DNA of 36,338 nt from a virus: the IMG/VR virus record IMGVR_UViG_3300048919_000561, positions 1 through 36,338 of that record. The stretch is one strand, 5' to 3'. Made by a program: the position numbers and the translations under genes. Below are positions 1 through 6,278 of this stretch, piece after piece; positions within the stretch are counted from its first letter, which is position 1; every line of letters starts with the position of its first letter. The notes under the pieces were generated by a model. The model was not told the origin of the DNA. It saw nothing but the letters and a program-made list of their open reading frames with translations, and made no database searches.

Positions 1-393
1 ATGACGTTTCGTTACATCCGCATCGTTAGTTCCTCTAAATCCGATTCTGACTATCCTCTTTATCTAGACGCGCCTGTTGATGGGGAAGGCAAGATTGTAA
101 CGCGTGGCTGGCTCTTCGGCTTCTTCGGTAGAGCGAAGACCGACAGGGTTCATCCGTGTATTGGCCGTTTGGATAAGGACGAGCCTTCCCTTCATTTTCC
201 TTTTCTTTTTGATTTCGGCACTGATTTCACGGAGGCCGAGCGCTATTACTGGTCTAACATTAGCAACAAGAAGATCGAGAAGGCGGCTCAGTTCGCGGTC
301 AAGATGCCGTCGGAGCGTGAGGGCAGGTTTGTTGAGGTGATCTATGAGGTTAGGGAGCTAATCGATTTAGTGAATCAAAAGCCGATCGATTGA
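1..393 (+). CDS. Hypothetical protein, 130 aa, at the window edge
   Basis: The frame is open from an ATG at the first base to TGA, so it may be complete or may continue upstream; the ribosome-binding site cannot be seen. The product is soluble, with many aromatic residues (Phe/Tyr/Trp clusters around residues 38-42 and 66-84) and a charged C-terminal half. I recognise no domain. It is the only plus-strand gene before 3.6 kb and is followed by hairpin-rich non-coding sequence, so it may be the last gene of an upstream plus-strand operon. The function is unknown. Confidence 0.6.
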   Translation: MTFRYIRIVSSSKSDSDYPLYLDAPVDGEGKIVTRGWLFGFFGRAKTDRVHPCIGRLDKDEPSLHFPFLFDFGTDFTEAERYYWSNISNKKIEKAAQFAVKMPSEREGRFVEVIYEVRELIDLVNQKPID

Positions 394-460
394 CCAGCTG
401 CTCACAAGGTGAATGGTTGTGTAGCAAGTGCACTAGCACTGGGTTGCAGTAGCAAAACAG

Positions 461-491
461 GCCCTCCCGACCTATGGCTGGTCGAGAGGGC
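461..491. terminator. Long hairpin downstream of the first gene
   Basis: A near-perfect 12-bp stem (GCCCTCCCGACC against GGTCGAGAGGGC, one mismatch) encloses a 7-nt loop. It lies about 70 bp after the end of the 1-393 gene. There is no T tract on either side, so it is a transcript-end or processing hairpin rather than a textbook intrinsic terminator. A Shine-Dalgarno-like AGGAGG follows at 495-500, but the ATG after it (513) opens only nine codons. Confidence 0.45.
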
Positions 492-563
492 TACAGGAGG
501 AACAGAAAAATTATGAGCAAGTCTTCTGTCGTTTATTTATGACCAGGGCCTCAGAAATGACTA

Positions 564-588
564 CGGAGAGAACGTCTTGTTCTCTCCG
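564..588. terminator. Perfect 10-bp hairpin
   Basis: CGGAGAGAAC and GTTCTCTCCG form a perfect 10-bp stem with a 5-nt loop. It lies between the end of the plus-strand gene at 393 and the end of the minus-strand gene cluster at 667, so it could end transcription from either side. There is no T tract. The rest of the 394-666 stretch holds no convincing gene. Confidence 0.45.
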
Positions 589-666
589 CTGAGCAGCCAG
601 ACGGTCGTTTTTGTTTTTCTTATCCGTCCGCTTTTATTTAGCCATGGGACCACCGCTTGACGGCTA

Positions 667-825
667 TTACCACCAGTTTTTACGTTCGCAGTATTTCTTG
701 CCGATCCGCTTCGCGTGTGGCGCTTTCACTCTTTGCGCAGCTTGTGGCGGTACTGGTTGCGGTTGCTGCTGGACCGGTACGAACACGGTCTTGCCGTTGA
801 TGATGATTGGCTCGTAAGCGCTCAT
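667..825 (-). CDS. Small basic protein, 52 aa, overlapping the upstream gene
   Basis: The frame starts with ATG at 825 (MSAYEPIIINGKTVFVPVQ) and ends at TAA at 667. A strong GGAGG lies 6 nt before the start, and the ATG overlaps the stop of the 822-1199 gene as ATGA, the sign of coupled translation. The middle is rich in Gln and Pro (about residues 19-29), and the C-terminus is basic with Cys and ends in Trp-Trp. I recognise no family. Start signal, overlap and coding-like composition make it a real last gene of the minus-strand operon that starts at 1681. Confidence 0.65.
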   Translation of the reverse strand: MSAYEPIIINGKTVFVPVQQQPQPVPPQAAQRVKAPHAKRIGKKYCERKNWW

Positions 826-1199
826 GCCGCGCCTCCAGAGGGATATCGACCTTGAGCCGCGTGCTCTGAGAGTTTCTGACGAAGTTGTTCATTCTCTTGC
901 CATGTATCGATGGCAACGTAGATCGAGAGGCCGACCGCGAAAAAGAAGCAAGCCGAAATGGAAAATAACACGCCAAAAATTCCGAAGGCTATAACAGTCG
1001 CCACTTGCTTTGCTGCCTCCCTCCGATTCTCTCTTATGCTGCTGACGCATTTGTCGGGAGAGCCCGAGTAGTAGTCGAATTGATATAAACCTTCATTGAG
1101 CGTGTCGAAAAAGTCCTTACCGCTAAAAGGGTCGTGCTTTTTGTCCCACTCAGATAATGCGATCTGCCAAGAATTTTGCTGCTTGTCGTCGGTCATCAT
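822..1199 (-). CDS. Hypothetical membrane protein, 125 aa
   Basis: A soluble N-terminal part of about 60 residues, rich in Asp, Lys and Trp, is followed by a hydrophobic stretch at about residues 66-95 that could form one long or two short membrane segments, then a charged helical tail. The start ATGATG overlaps the stop of the upstream gene (1196-1681), so the two are probably translationally coupled; its own end overlaps the 52-aa gene. The family is unknown. A role at the inner membrane is an inference from hydrophobicity only. Confidence 0.65.
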   Translation of the reverse strand: MMTDDKQQNSWQIALSEWDKKHDPFSGKDFFDTLNEGLYQFDYYSGSPDKCVSSIRENRREAAKQVATVIAFGIFGVLFSISACFFFAVGLSIYVAIDTWQENEQLRQKLSEHAAQGRYPSGGAA

Positions 1200-1681
1200 A
1201 GCACCTGCCCATTTTCATCGACAAACTCCAAAGAGCCACAGCCCTTGAGTTTGAAGCCACTGCCGGAAAGCAGATCGATGAGTTTGACCAACTGACGGGC
1301 TTGCGCCTCGCTAATGTCGTTCCGGTTGTTGATCTTATCCTTGTAAAGTTCGGTGACGAATTCGTACCATGTCTGCGTGGCCTTCTTAACGCTGCTCTTC
1401 GCGCTCGCGCTCGTGTGCATGATCGCGATGTCAGCTTGCGCACCGGTAACAAAATGTACGAGTTCACCAAGGAGCAAGCCGATCCAATTCTTGTGTGACT
1501 TGGAAATGGTCATGTACGCGGACGACGCGTTCAGTTTCGGCTTGCGCGTGTAGGGGATACGCACCGTGGATTTGGCCTTGAGGTCCGCAATCGGATCAAG
1601 CGCCAGGGCGTCGGGGTGGGTCTTGATTACGGTCTGAACGACCTCGAAAATGTCTGAGAAAGTGTCTGTCGAAATGCTCAT
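1196..1681 (-). CDS. Hypothetical protein, 161 aa, first gene of a minus-strand operon
   Basis: ATG at 1681 is preceded by AAGGAGG about 10 nt upstream, in an AATAATAAGGAG context that recurs before phage genes elsewhere (for example before 22015). The protein looks soluble and mostly helical, with a hydrophobic patch around residues 65-85 (HKNWIGLLLGELVHFVTGAQ) and a basic central part. I recognise no domain. It overlaps the 125-aa membrane protein by 4 nt, and that gene overlaps the 52-aa gene, giving a compact three-gene unit. Confidence 0.65.
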   Translation of the reverse strand: MSISTDTFSDIFEVVQTVIKTHPDALALDPIADLKAKSTVRIPYTRKPKLNASSAYMTISKSHKNWIGLLLGELVHFVTGAQADIAIMHTSASAKSSVKKATQTWYEFVTELYKDKINNRNDISEAQARQLVKLIDLLSGSGFKLKGCGSLEFVDENGQVL

Positions 1682-1705
1682 GGGGTTTTTGCCTCCTTAT
1701 TATTT

Positions 1706-1894
1706 TTAGCTTTTAATCCAGTTGCGGAAGCGCTGGATGAGATATGCGATGTGCGCAGCCTCCGTGCCATTGCATCGTGTCTCATGCGTTTCGCCTAGTT
1801 GGACCTTTGCGCGAATTCGCTCCCACCGCGCTTTCTGGCTGGCTGAAATTTTCGCCTTTGTCTCTTCGCTGATCGATCCGCCTTTATTTGCCAT
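1706..1894 (-). CDS. Small NUMOD3-like protein, 62 aa
   Basis: The ATG at 1894 has AGGAG 7 nt upstream and overlaps the end of the 1884-2111 gene by 11 nt. The N-terminus (ISEETKAKISASQKARW) matches the NUMOD3 pattern, a short DNA-binding helical repeat normally attached to GIY-YIG or HNH homing endonucleases. No nuclease motif is present in this protein or its neighbours. The C-terminal half (about residues 40-62) is unassigned. A longer reading of the same frame from 2089 would run through the neighbouring gene and lacks its own start signal, so the short form is preferred. Confidence 0.6.
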   Translation of the reverse strand: MANKGGSISEETKAKISASQKARWERIRAKVQLGETHETRCNGTEAAHIAYLIQRFRNWIKS

Positions 1895-2111
1895 AGCGGT
1901 TCTCCTCAGCGGTTGTTCGGAAATGATCAATCGCCGCTCCCAGGTCGGCGTAGAGAGCATCGATGGCGTCGTTGATACGTTGACGAGCCGTTTCCTCTGC
2001 AATCGCCTTCTCAAACGGTGTCGGACCATTCTCCAAACGAGCGCGCGCAGTTTCTCCAAGTATCTGTGCGCATTTGTTATTCCATTCATCGCCGCAATTC
2101 AGTTCTACCAT
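1884..2111 (-). CDS. Hypothetical helical protein, 75 aa
   Basis: AAGGAG lies about 10 nt before the ATG at 2111. A TAAATA element sits 35 nt upstream, on the minus strand at 2152-2147, the same arrangement as in front of several other genes. The protein is soluble, Ala/Glu/Arg-rich and predicted helical throughout, with two Cys near the N-terminus. I recognise no family. It is followed without a gap by the 62-aa NUMOD3-like gene, so the two are probably one transcript. Confidence 0.6.
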   Translation of the reverse strand: MVELNCGDEWNNKCAQILGETARARLENGPTPFEKAIAEETARQRINDAIDALYADLGAAIDHFRTTAEENRYGK

Positions 2112-2146
2112 TGGGATTTGCTCCTTCTTCTTGTTGTCTAACGTAG

Positions 2147-2152
2147 TATTTA
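2147..2152 (-). promoter_or_regulatory. TAAATA element before the 2111 gene
   Basis: TAAATAC reads on the minus strand 35 nt before the start codon at 2111. It is one of about ten such elements in intergenic positions in this window. No host-type -35 box is visible at the expected distance. Its function as a promoter is inferred from position only. Confidence 0.35.
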
Positions 2153-2998
2153 TGCCTGGACGCTCAGGTCAGCTTCAAATGCTGTCTCCGTTGATTTTCG
2201 CCCAACGATTACGCTGACCCTCCGCAATTGCTGCGCGATGTTCGTCGGATAAGACTTTGCCTCGTTGCGCTTCTCCGATACGTCGTTTGGTGTCATCGGA
2301 ATGACGTTTACCACGACGGGCATTTCCGATTTTTCGCTTGGCTTCGTCGGTGTGTTGTCTGGACATTGTTGTTCCCTTTCTTTTGCGGCCTTCTTCTCTG
2401 CCAGGCTTGCCTTTACGGCTGCGCTGATCTTGGCCTTGTGTTCTTCTGATTTTTGACTGCCTTTCAGCGCGTTGCTGATGGCTTGTTTCGTTTCCTCGTC
2501 ACGCGGCTTACCCGTCTTTGACGCGGACATTTTTGCTCTCGTCTTGACGGTCGCCTTCTTGCCGGTGCGAGCTTTGCGGATGAGGTCTTTGCTGTCGTCG
2601 GTGTGTTGATCACCAGGACCGAATTGCGTGGAGCGCTCACTGTCTTCGCGGTTCATGTAGGCGGCAGTTTCAATGCTCATCACACCAGTCTTGAACGCGC
2701 TACGGGACTTCCAGCCTAAGACGTAACCGAACTTGCCCTTCATCATCCGCTCGAAAGTCCCTTTGGTCATGGCAGCTTCCATGCGCTTGCGTCGGCTTGG
2801 AGTGACAAGCGTCATGAATTGCTCGAACGTTAGTTCGAATGACCGCTTATTCACGTGCTGATAAGTTGCGGCGTTGTGCCATTGAGCAAAAAGGGCAGCG
2901 TCAACCGCGTCTGCGACTTGCTGGGGATCGGATTGTTTTGTGATGCGGCGAATGACTTCAATGGCCGATGCTTTCGGCTTCTTCTCTGGATATTGCAT
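2150..2998 (-). CDS. NUMOD3-repeat protein, 282 aa, C-terminus overlapped in another frame
   Basis: ATG at 2998 has GAGGAA 6 nt upstream. Residues 1-125 are an unassigned domain. Residues 128-205 carry at least three NUMOD3-like repeats (for example DEETKQAISNALKGS and SEEHKAKISAAVK), known as DNA-binding helices of homing endonucleases. From about residue 210 the repeat pattern stops in this frame but continues in the -1 frame as a separate ORF (2175-2366). The last ~70 residues here may therefore be the product of an ancestral frameshift, or the region is a true gene overlap. No GIY-YIG or HNH nuclease motif is visible. Confidence 0.6.
   Translation of the reverse strand: MQYPEKKPKASAIEVIRRITKQSDPQQVADAVDAALFAQWHNAATYQHVNKRSFELTFEQFMTLVTPSRRKRMEAAMTKGTFERMMKGKFGYVLGWKSRSAFKTGVMSIETAAYMNREDSERSTQFGPGDQHTDDSKDLIRKARTGKKATVKTRAKMSASKTGKPRDEETKQAISNALKGSQKSEEHKAKISAAVKASLAEKKAAKEREQQCPDNTPTKPSEKSEMPVVVNVIPMTPNDVSEKRNEAKSYPTNIAQQLRRVSVIVGRKSTETAFEADLSVQA
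2175..2366 (-). CDS. NUMOD3-repeat ORF, 63 aa, in the -1 frame inside the 282-aa gene
   Basis: The ORF encodes three tandem NUMOD3-type repeats: HTDEAKRKIGNARRGK, HSDDTKRRIGEAQRGK and LSDEHRAAIAEGQRNRW. They continue the repeat series of the overlapping 282-aa ORF. An AGGGA about 8 nt before the ATG at 2366 could start it separately. Alternatively, the original protein ran from the 2998 start into this frame and a frameshift now splits it. The repeat quality makes this frame the ancestral coding frame in this stretch. Confidence 0.55.
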   Translation of the reverse strand: MSRQHTDEAKRKIGNARRGKRHSDDTKRRIGEAQRGKVLSDEHRAAIAEGQRNRWAKINGDSI

Positions 2999-3051
2999 GT
3001 TGTTCCTCGTTACGTTTTTATAAGCGCTCTCTCACTGCGCTTTCATCTAAC

Positions 3052-3057
3052 TATTTA
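3052..3057 (-). promoter_or_regulatory. TAAATA element before the 2998 gene
   Basis: TATAAATAG reads on the minus strand 53 nt before the start at 2998. It is the closest match in the window to the T4-type late promoter core TATAAATA. Its role is inferred from position. Confidence 0.35.
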
Positions 3058-3102
3058 TAAAATAACGAGAATATCGCTGTCATTATTAAAATGCATGGAA
3101 AT

Positions 3103-3130
3103 GCCGTGACCGGTTGAGAGCAGTCACGGC
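3103..3130. terminator. Hairpin in the 3.1-kb control region
   Basis: GCCGTGAC and GTCACGGC form a perfect 8-bp stem with a 12-nt loop. No T tract follows. It lies upstream of the minus-strand 2998 gene and could insulate it from the region to the right. Confidence 0.4.
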
Positions 3131-3214
3131 TTATGTCGAGGAAGACATGGCGGGAGATTTGTTCGCCGTTTTTATTTATCGCTTCTGCGACTAGCTGCGC
3201 TTTTTACTGGCGAT

Positions 3215-3305
3215 GAGGTAGGTTGATAGGAGCCATATATTATAGAACAGGCATTACACTAATAGAGGTAGGATAATTAGATCCATATATATTATATATA
3301 TATGG
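3215..3305. repeat. AT-rich direct repeats with palindrome
   Basis: Two copies of GAGGTAGG followed by an A/T/G spacer and CCATATAT(AT)TATA begin exactly 50 bp apart at 3215 and 3265. The second copy extends into an inverted repeat with CCATATATA and TATATATGG arms. The 50-bp phasing (about five helical turns) would suit paired operators or iterons. Confidence 0.45.
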
Positions 3306-3467
3306 ACCCACTTGTCCCACTTCCATCAGCGCAAAGCGCTGGCGGCTTCACGCATCGCTTCGCGTTTTTCGTGGCACTCAAATCCGCTCATCTCTGCTAC
3401 TCGCGGTCGCTGTCGCTCGTTCCCAGTTGGGGAACTCCACTTCGCTGATGGCGGCATAGCCATTGTT

Positions 3468-3516
3468 TTTGGTCGCTCCGCTCCACTTCGTTACTGTGGT
3501 TTGGTCGCTCCGCTCC
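3468..3516. repeat. 17-bp exact direct repeat
   Basis: TTTGGTCGCTCCGCTCC occurs at 3468-3484 and 3500-3516, 32 bp apart start to start, in the non-coding stretch before the endolysin gene. Similar TCGCT-rich text surrounds it, so slippage duplication is possible. Confidence 0.5.
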
Positions 3517-3606
3517 TGGGTTTTCAATGGGTTTGAGTGAGTGCCTATCTGGCGCGGCAGGTGGCTCTTTCCAACGGGCGTCCAAACCCTTCCAATAAAT
3601 ATCGGC

Positions 3607-4047
3607 ATGATTTCACTTGCCGCACAAAACATCATCAAGACCGCCGAAGGTCTGAAACTCACTGCATATCTGTGTCCCGCCAAAATCCCGACGATAGGGT
3701 GGGGCCACACGAAGACGGTAAAAGCTGCCGACGTTGGTAAGAGGACGATCACGCAGGCCGAAGCGCAGCGGTTGTTTGAGGCCGACGTGGCTGTTTTCGA
3801 GGCGGCTGTAGCAAGGCTGGTAAAGGTCAAGTTGACCGAGAACCAACGCGGCGCTCTCGTTTCGTGGACCTTCAATCTCGGTGAAGGCAATCTAGCCAAG
3901 TCAACGCTGCTCAAGCGCATCAACGCAAAGGCCCCGATTGCGGATATCGAGCGCTCCTGGGTGCAGTGGATAAACTCAGGCGGCAAGCCCTTGAAGGGTC
4001 TTCTGCTTCGCCGTCAGGCTGAAGTCGCCTTGTGGAAGCAGCCATGA
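3607..4047 (+). CDS. Endolysin, GH24 lysozyme (muramidase)
   Basis: A phage lysozyme that hydrolyses the MurNAc-GlcNAc bond of peptidoglycan. With the start at ATG 3607 (MISLAAQNIIKTAEG) it is 146 aa, the family's usual size. The catalytic triad pattern E-x8-C-x5-T is visible as Glu14, Cys23 and Thr29 (AEGLKLTAYLCPAKIPTIGWGH). A Cys in the second position is the P1-type variant instead of the T4 Asp. No N-terminal signal-anchor is seen, so release should need a holin. The longer reading from 3541 adds a non-homologous leader and is rejected. The gene overlaps the downstream resolvase by 4 nt, implying co-expression. Confidence 0.88.
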   Translation: MISLAAQNIIKTAEGLKLTAYLCPAKIPTIGWGHTKTVKAADVGKRTITQAEAQRLFEADVAVFEAAVARLVKVKLTENQRGALVSWTFNLGEGNLAKSTLLKRINAKAPIADIERSWVQWINSGGKPLKGLLLRRQAEVALWKQP

Positions 4048-4358
4048 GGAACCGTTTCGAAGCCAAGGTCGCGAAGTCGCTTGGTCCCGAATACGCTTAT
4101 GAGGCGATGCGGCTCACATACACGGTCGAGAAGAAGTATCTGCCTGACTTCATTGATGTGGACGGCAAAAAGATCGTTGAAGCGAAAGGCCGCTTCACGG
4201 CAGAGGACAGAGCCAAGCACAAGGCGATCAAATCCCAACACCCGGATTGGGACGTGACCATCGTTTTCCAGAACGCTCAGAAAACGATCTCCAAGACCAG
4301 CAAGACGACCTACGCGGGCTGGTGCGATGCCAACGGCATCAAGTGGCGACAGGCTTGA
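4044..4358 (+). CDS. T7 endonuclease I-like Holliday junction resolvase
   Basis: A PD-(D/E)XK-fold enzyme that cleaves branched DNA such as four-way junctions, used by T7 to resolve DNA and degrade host DNA. The catalytic set lines up with T7 gp3: Glu6 (FEAKVAKSL), Asp35 (LPDF), Glu46 and Lys48 (VEAKG), followed by the conserved DRAKH, QHP and SKTTY motifs. The start at ATG 4044 overlaps the endolysin stop (ATGA). At 104 aa it is shorter than T7 gp3 (149 aa), lacking its ends. It ends directly against a convergent minus-strand gene with no gap. Confidence 0.85.
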   Translation: MRNRFEAKVAKSLGPEYAYEAMRLTYTVEKKYLPDFIDVDGKKIVEAKGRFTAEDRAKHKAIKSQHPDWDVTIVFQNAQKTISKTSKTTYAGWCDANGIKWRQA

Positions 4359-4667
4359 TCACTTAAAGACTTCGCCCGTTGAGACATTCAGGTAAAGCCG
4401 ATTTGGGATCGTCATCCCGCCGCAGTATGTGAAATAGATGGGCTTGTTCTTGTGGTTCATCGACTTCAAAAATCCGCCGACCTCTTCAAAATCAGACATC
4501 TTACAAGTACCGACCGAGACAAGTCTACGGGCGGCTGTCACGAATGCCTTCTCGTGCTTCTTAAAGTCATCTGATTGTGAAACGCTTTGTGCGATCTCAT
4601 CTGCCAGCGCCATCGACGATACGAGGCAGATGGAAGCAACCAAGGCAACACTGCGAGCTGTCCGCAT
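4359..4667 (-). CDS. Small secreted (periplasmic) protein, 102 aa
   Basis: The N-terminus (MRTARSVALVASICLVSSMALA) is a clear signal peptide with a likely cleavage after ALA at about residue 22. The mature part of about 80 residues has two Cys (around 56 and 82) that could form a disulfide in the periplasm, and no known domain. It starts 4 nt after the stop of the 4671-4916 gene, so the two form one unit. The position next to the endolysin suggests an envelope role in lysis or the lysogen, but that is inference. Confidence 0.65.
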   Translation of the reverse strand: MRTARSVALVASICLVSSMALADEIAQSVSQSDDFKKHEKAFVTAARRLVSVGTCKMSDFEEVGGFLKSMNHKNKPIYFTYCGGMTIPNRLYLNVSTGEVFK

Positions 4668-4670
4668 CAG

Positions 4671-4916
4671 TCAGATAACCTTCTGCGCTTTATCCAGATA
4701 CTTTTTGATGTTGAACGAGATTTCGGCGACCGTGCCGAGAGCGAACGAGAACAACAGCATGTTAGAGCCACGATCAAAATGCTTGGCGCTGCTGACCCCG
4801 GCAGCGACTTGCTGCTGCATGTCCATCTGCACGTACTGGAAGCCGAGATAGATTTGCCCGACCGCGCCGAGCAGGCCGAGAACTGCGATGACCATCGCGC
4901 ATTTTGTAAAGAACAT
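4671..4916 (-). CDS. Small membrane protein, 81 aa
   Basis: ATG at 4916 has GGGGG about 7 nt upstream; a TTG two codons earlier is the alternative start. Two hydrophobic stretches (about residues 5-25 and 49-65) flank a Gln/Met-rich loop, and a basic tail follows. It lies in a minus-strand trio inside the lysis region, so a holin or antiholin-type role is possible, but no family is recognised. It is followed closely by the secreted 102-aa protein gene. Confidence 0.55.
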   Translation of the reverse strand: MFFTKCAMVIAVLGLLGAVGQIYLGFQYVQMDMQQQVAAGVSSAKHFDRGSNMLLFSFALGTVAEISFNIKKYLDKAQKVI

Positions 4917-5023
4917 TTCCAATCCCCCAGATCGATATGGTTTGTCTACGATAGAACACGCCTTACGTGAATAGCCGACGAGACCTCAATCTGCGCTTTA
5001 CACTGGAAATGGATCAATTACCG

Positions 5024-5191
5024 TTACTTCAGGAAGGAAGCTCCCGGTGCCAGATAACGGATCAACAAGGCTAATCCCGCTATGGCTTCGTCGCCCTTTG
5101 CTGCAAAGATTGCCAGAGACACCACCCACACGATCATGCGATCAGACAGTTCAAGTCTGAACCCTCGTCCCTTCGCGTAAATCCATTTCAT
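5024..5191 (-). CDS. Small membrane peptide, 55 aa
   Basis: ATG at 5191 (MKWIYAKGRGFRLELSDRM) has GAGG 7 nt upstream. A TTG 33 nt earlier lacks a site and is rejected. A basic N-terminus is followed by a hydrophobic stretch at about residues 19-32 and a second weaker one. It is co-directional with the two minus-strand envelope genes to its left. I recognise no family; its location suggests a lysis accessory. Confidence 0.45.
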   Translation of the reverse strand: MKWIYAKGRGFRLELSDRMIVWVVSLAIFAAKGDEAIAGLALLIRYLAPGASFLK

Positions 5192-5409
5192 CGGGTGCCT
5201 CGATTTTCTTGCCGGTAGGGGCAAATATGGTCCTCGATGGTTGTTCTGTACACCCCAAGGATACTAGGGCGAGTATAGTTAACGCGCATTAACAGTTTCT
5301 TGTCGCCAGACCCCGCACATCCGCTCTAAGACGCGTCTTGCGGCTCGATCCAGTTAAATAGTTTAGCAGAACTCGCATGATCGATGGGTTCATAACAGGC
5401 AGACCCATT

Positions 5410-5805
5410 ATGTTCGAAAGCTTCGCAGCGCTCCTTACCGCAATAGGTATCAATCCCGCCCACTTCTTCGCTGGCCTTGCCGGTGCAATCGTTCGTATCG
5501 CGATCCAGGGCAAAAAGTTTACATTTGAGGTTGTCAGCGGCGCATTCGCCGGGTCGCTTTGCGCGTGCTACTTAGCCCCGCTGGTCGCACGTTGGATGCA
5601 CTTGGACCCCATTGATGCAGCCGCAAATGGCGGGCTCGCATTTGTATTGGGGATGGTCGGCATCTCAATTGCCGAAGGTCTTGTTCGCGCCGCGCAGCGA
5701 TGGGCACTCAATCCTAAAATCCCCCGTGTAGGTGTTCTCGCAGATGCTCGCGATGCGCTGGATATGTCCGAGCTGAAGGACAAGAAATCCGACAAGGACG
5801 AATAA
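5410..5805 (+). CDS. Putative holin, 131 aa
   Basis: Three or four hydrophobic segments (about residues 3-20, 37-60 and 70-96) are linked by short polar turns and end in a strongly charged Lys/Asp/Glu tail (MSELKDKKSDKDE), the layout of phage holins that form membrane lesions to release endolysin. ATG 5410 has AGGCAG 7 nt upstream and is preferred over 5377. The gene ends with TAA that is part of a TAAATAC element. Context beside the endolysin supports the call, but sequence alone does not prove it. Confidence 0.6.
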   Translation: MFESFAALLTAIGINPAHFFAGLAGAIVRIAIQGKKFTFEVVSGAFAGSLCACYLAPLVARWMHLDPIDAAANGGLAFVLGMVGISIAEGLVRAAQRWALNPKIPRVGVLADARDALDMSELKDKKSDKDE

Positions 5806-5828
5806 ATACCTCACAGGAAACAGTGAGG
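5803..5828 (+). promoter_or_regulatory. TAAATAC element plus RBS-burying hairpin
   Basis: TAAATAC (5803-5809) includes the holin stop codon and is followed at once by a 6-bp hairpin (CCTCAC 5809-5814 with GTGAGG 5823-5828). The Shine-Dalgarno of the next gene (GAGGAA) begins in the 3' arm of the hairpin. Folding of the leader would restrict translation of the 5835 gene. Confidence 0.4.
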
Positions 5829-5834
5829 AAGAAC

Positions 5835-6278
5835 ATGTCATTCATCTATCAGTTGTTGGATACCATAATCGCGTGGCCAGACCGCAGACGTGAAAAGGCG
5901 AATGCGAGAGCAGAGCGCGAACATGTCAAAATGGAAGTTGCGCTTGAACGGAATGGTAACTCAATCGCCAAGAATTACGCGGACTTGTTCAATTACAGAA
6001 ACAGCGACCCTCCATTGCGGTGCATACCCATCTTACGAAAAGGCGGGATTATTCTGCCTGAAACAGCGCCATTGCCGTTCGATATGGCACTTCCAATGTC
6101 GCCGGGAACATGCCCGATATCAAAGTCCTACAATGACGCACAATTCATCCATCGCTCAATTCTGGATGCCGATTACAGAGGCCCAATCCACTTCGATGTC
6201 AAACGTCACGCATACATTGTTTCGTTCGCCACGAAAAATGAACTTCTCATTTTCAAACTCACTTACGGTGGTGAGTGA
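5835..6278 (+). CDS. Hypothetical protein, 147 aa, with shared C-terminal motif
   Basis: ATG at 5835 has GAGGAA 5 nt upstream; a GTG at 5823 lies inside the leader hairpin and is less likely. The N-terminal ~45 residues are charged and helical. The C-terminus reads IVSFATKNELLIFKLTYGGE, a motif seen again in the next gene. I recognise no family. The stop overlaps the start of the next gene (TGATG), so the two are probably coupled. Confidence 0.6.
   Translation: MSFIYQLLDTIIAWPDRRREKANARAEREHVKMEVALERNGNSIAKNYADLFNYRNSDPPLRCIPILRKGGIILPETAPLPFDMALPMSPGTCPISKSYNDAQFIHRSILDADYRGPIHFDVKRHAYIVSFATKNELLIFKLTYGGE

Larger units (their letters stand above)
3131..3606. other. Non-coding control region with AT-rich repeats
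   Basis: No convincing gene lies here. The stretch holds two imperfect ~30-bp direct repeats starting with GAGGTAGG at 3215 and 3265, each running into CCATATAT tracts. The second contains a 9-bp AT palindrome (3283-3305). A 17-bp direct repeat, TTTGGTCGCTCCGCTCC, lies at 3468 and 3500. A GATAAATAAAAAC element reads on the minus strand near 3170-3180. It sits between the minus-strand NUMOD3 genes and the plus-strand lysis genes, so it may hold promoters, operators or an origin. Confidence 0.45.

Noticed and set aside
513-542. Nine-codon ORF (MSKSSVVYL) after AGGAGG at 495
   Set aside because: Too short and about 12 nt from the site; could be a leader peptide or the remnant of a gene, but nothing supports function.
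2340-2420. Programmed -1 frameshift site joining the NUMOD3 frames
   Set aside because: No canonical X-XXY-YYZ slippery heptamer in frame was found; only A-rich codons (GCA AAA GAA AGG) are present, so this is left as one possibility in the finding.
3131-3606. CRISPR array or IS element in the repeat-rich stretch
   Set aside because: Only two copies of each repeat, with no uniform spacers, no transposase frame and no terminal inverted repeats.
3378-3986. 202-aa open frame on the minus strand over the endolysin
   Set aside because: The endolysin has a full catalytic motif on the plus strand; the antisense frame has no start signal or recognisable domain.
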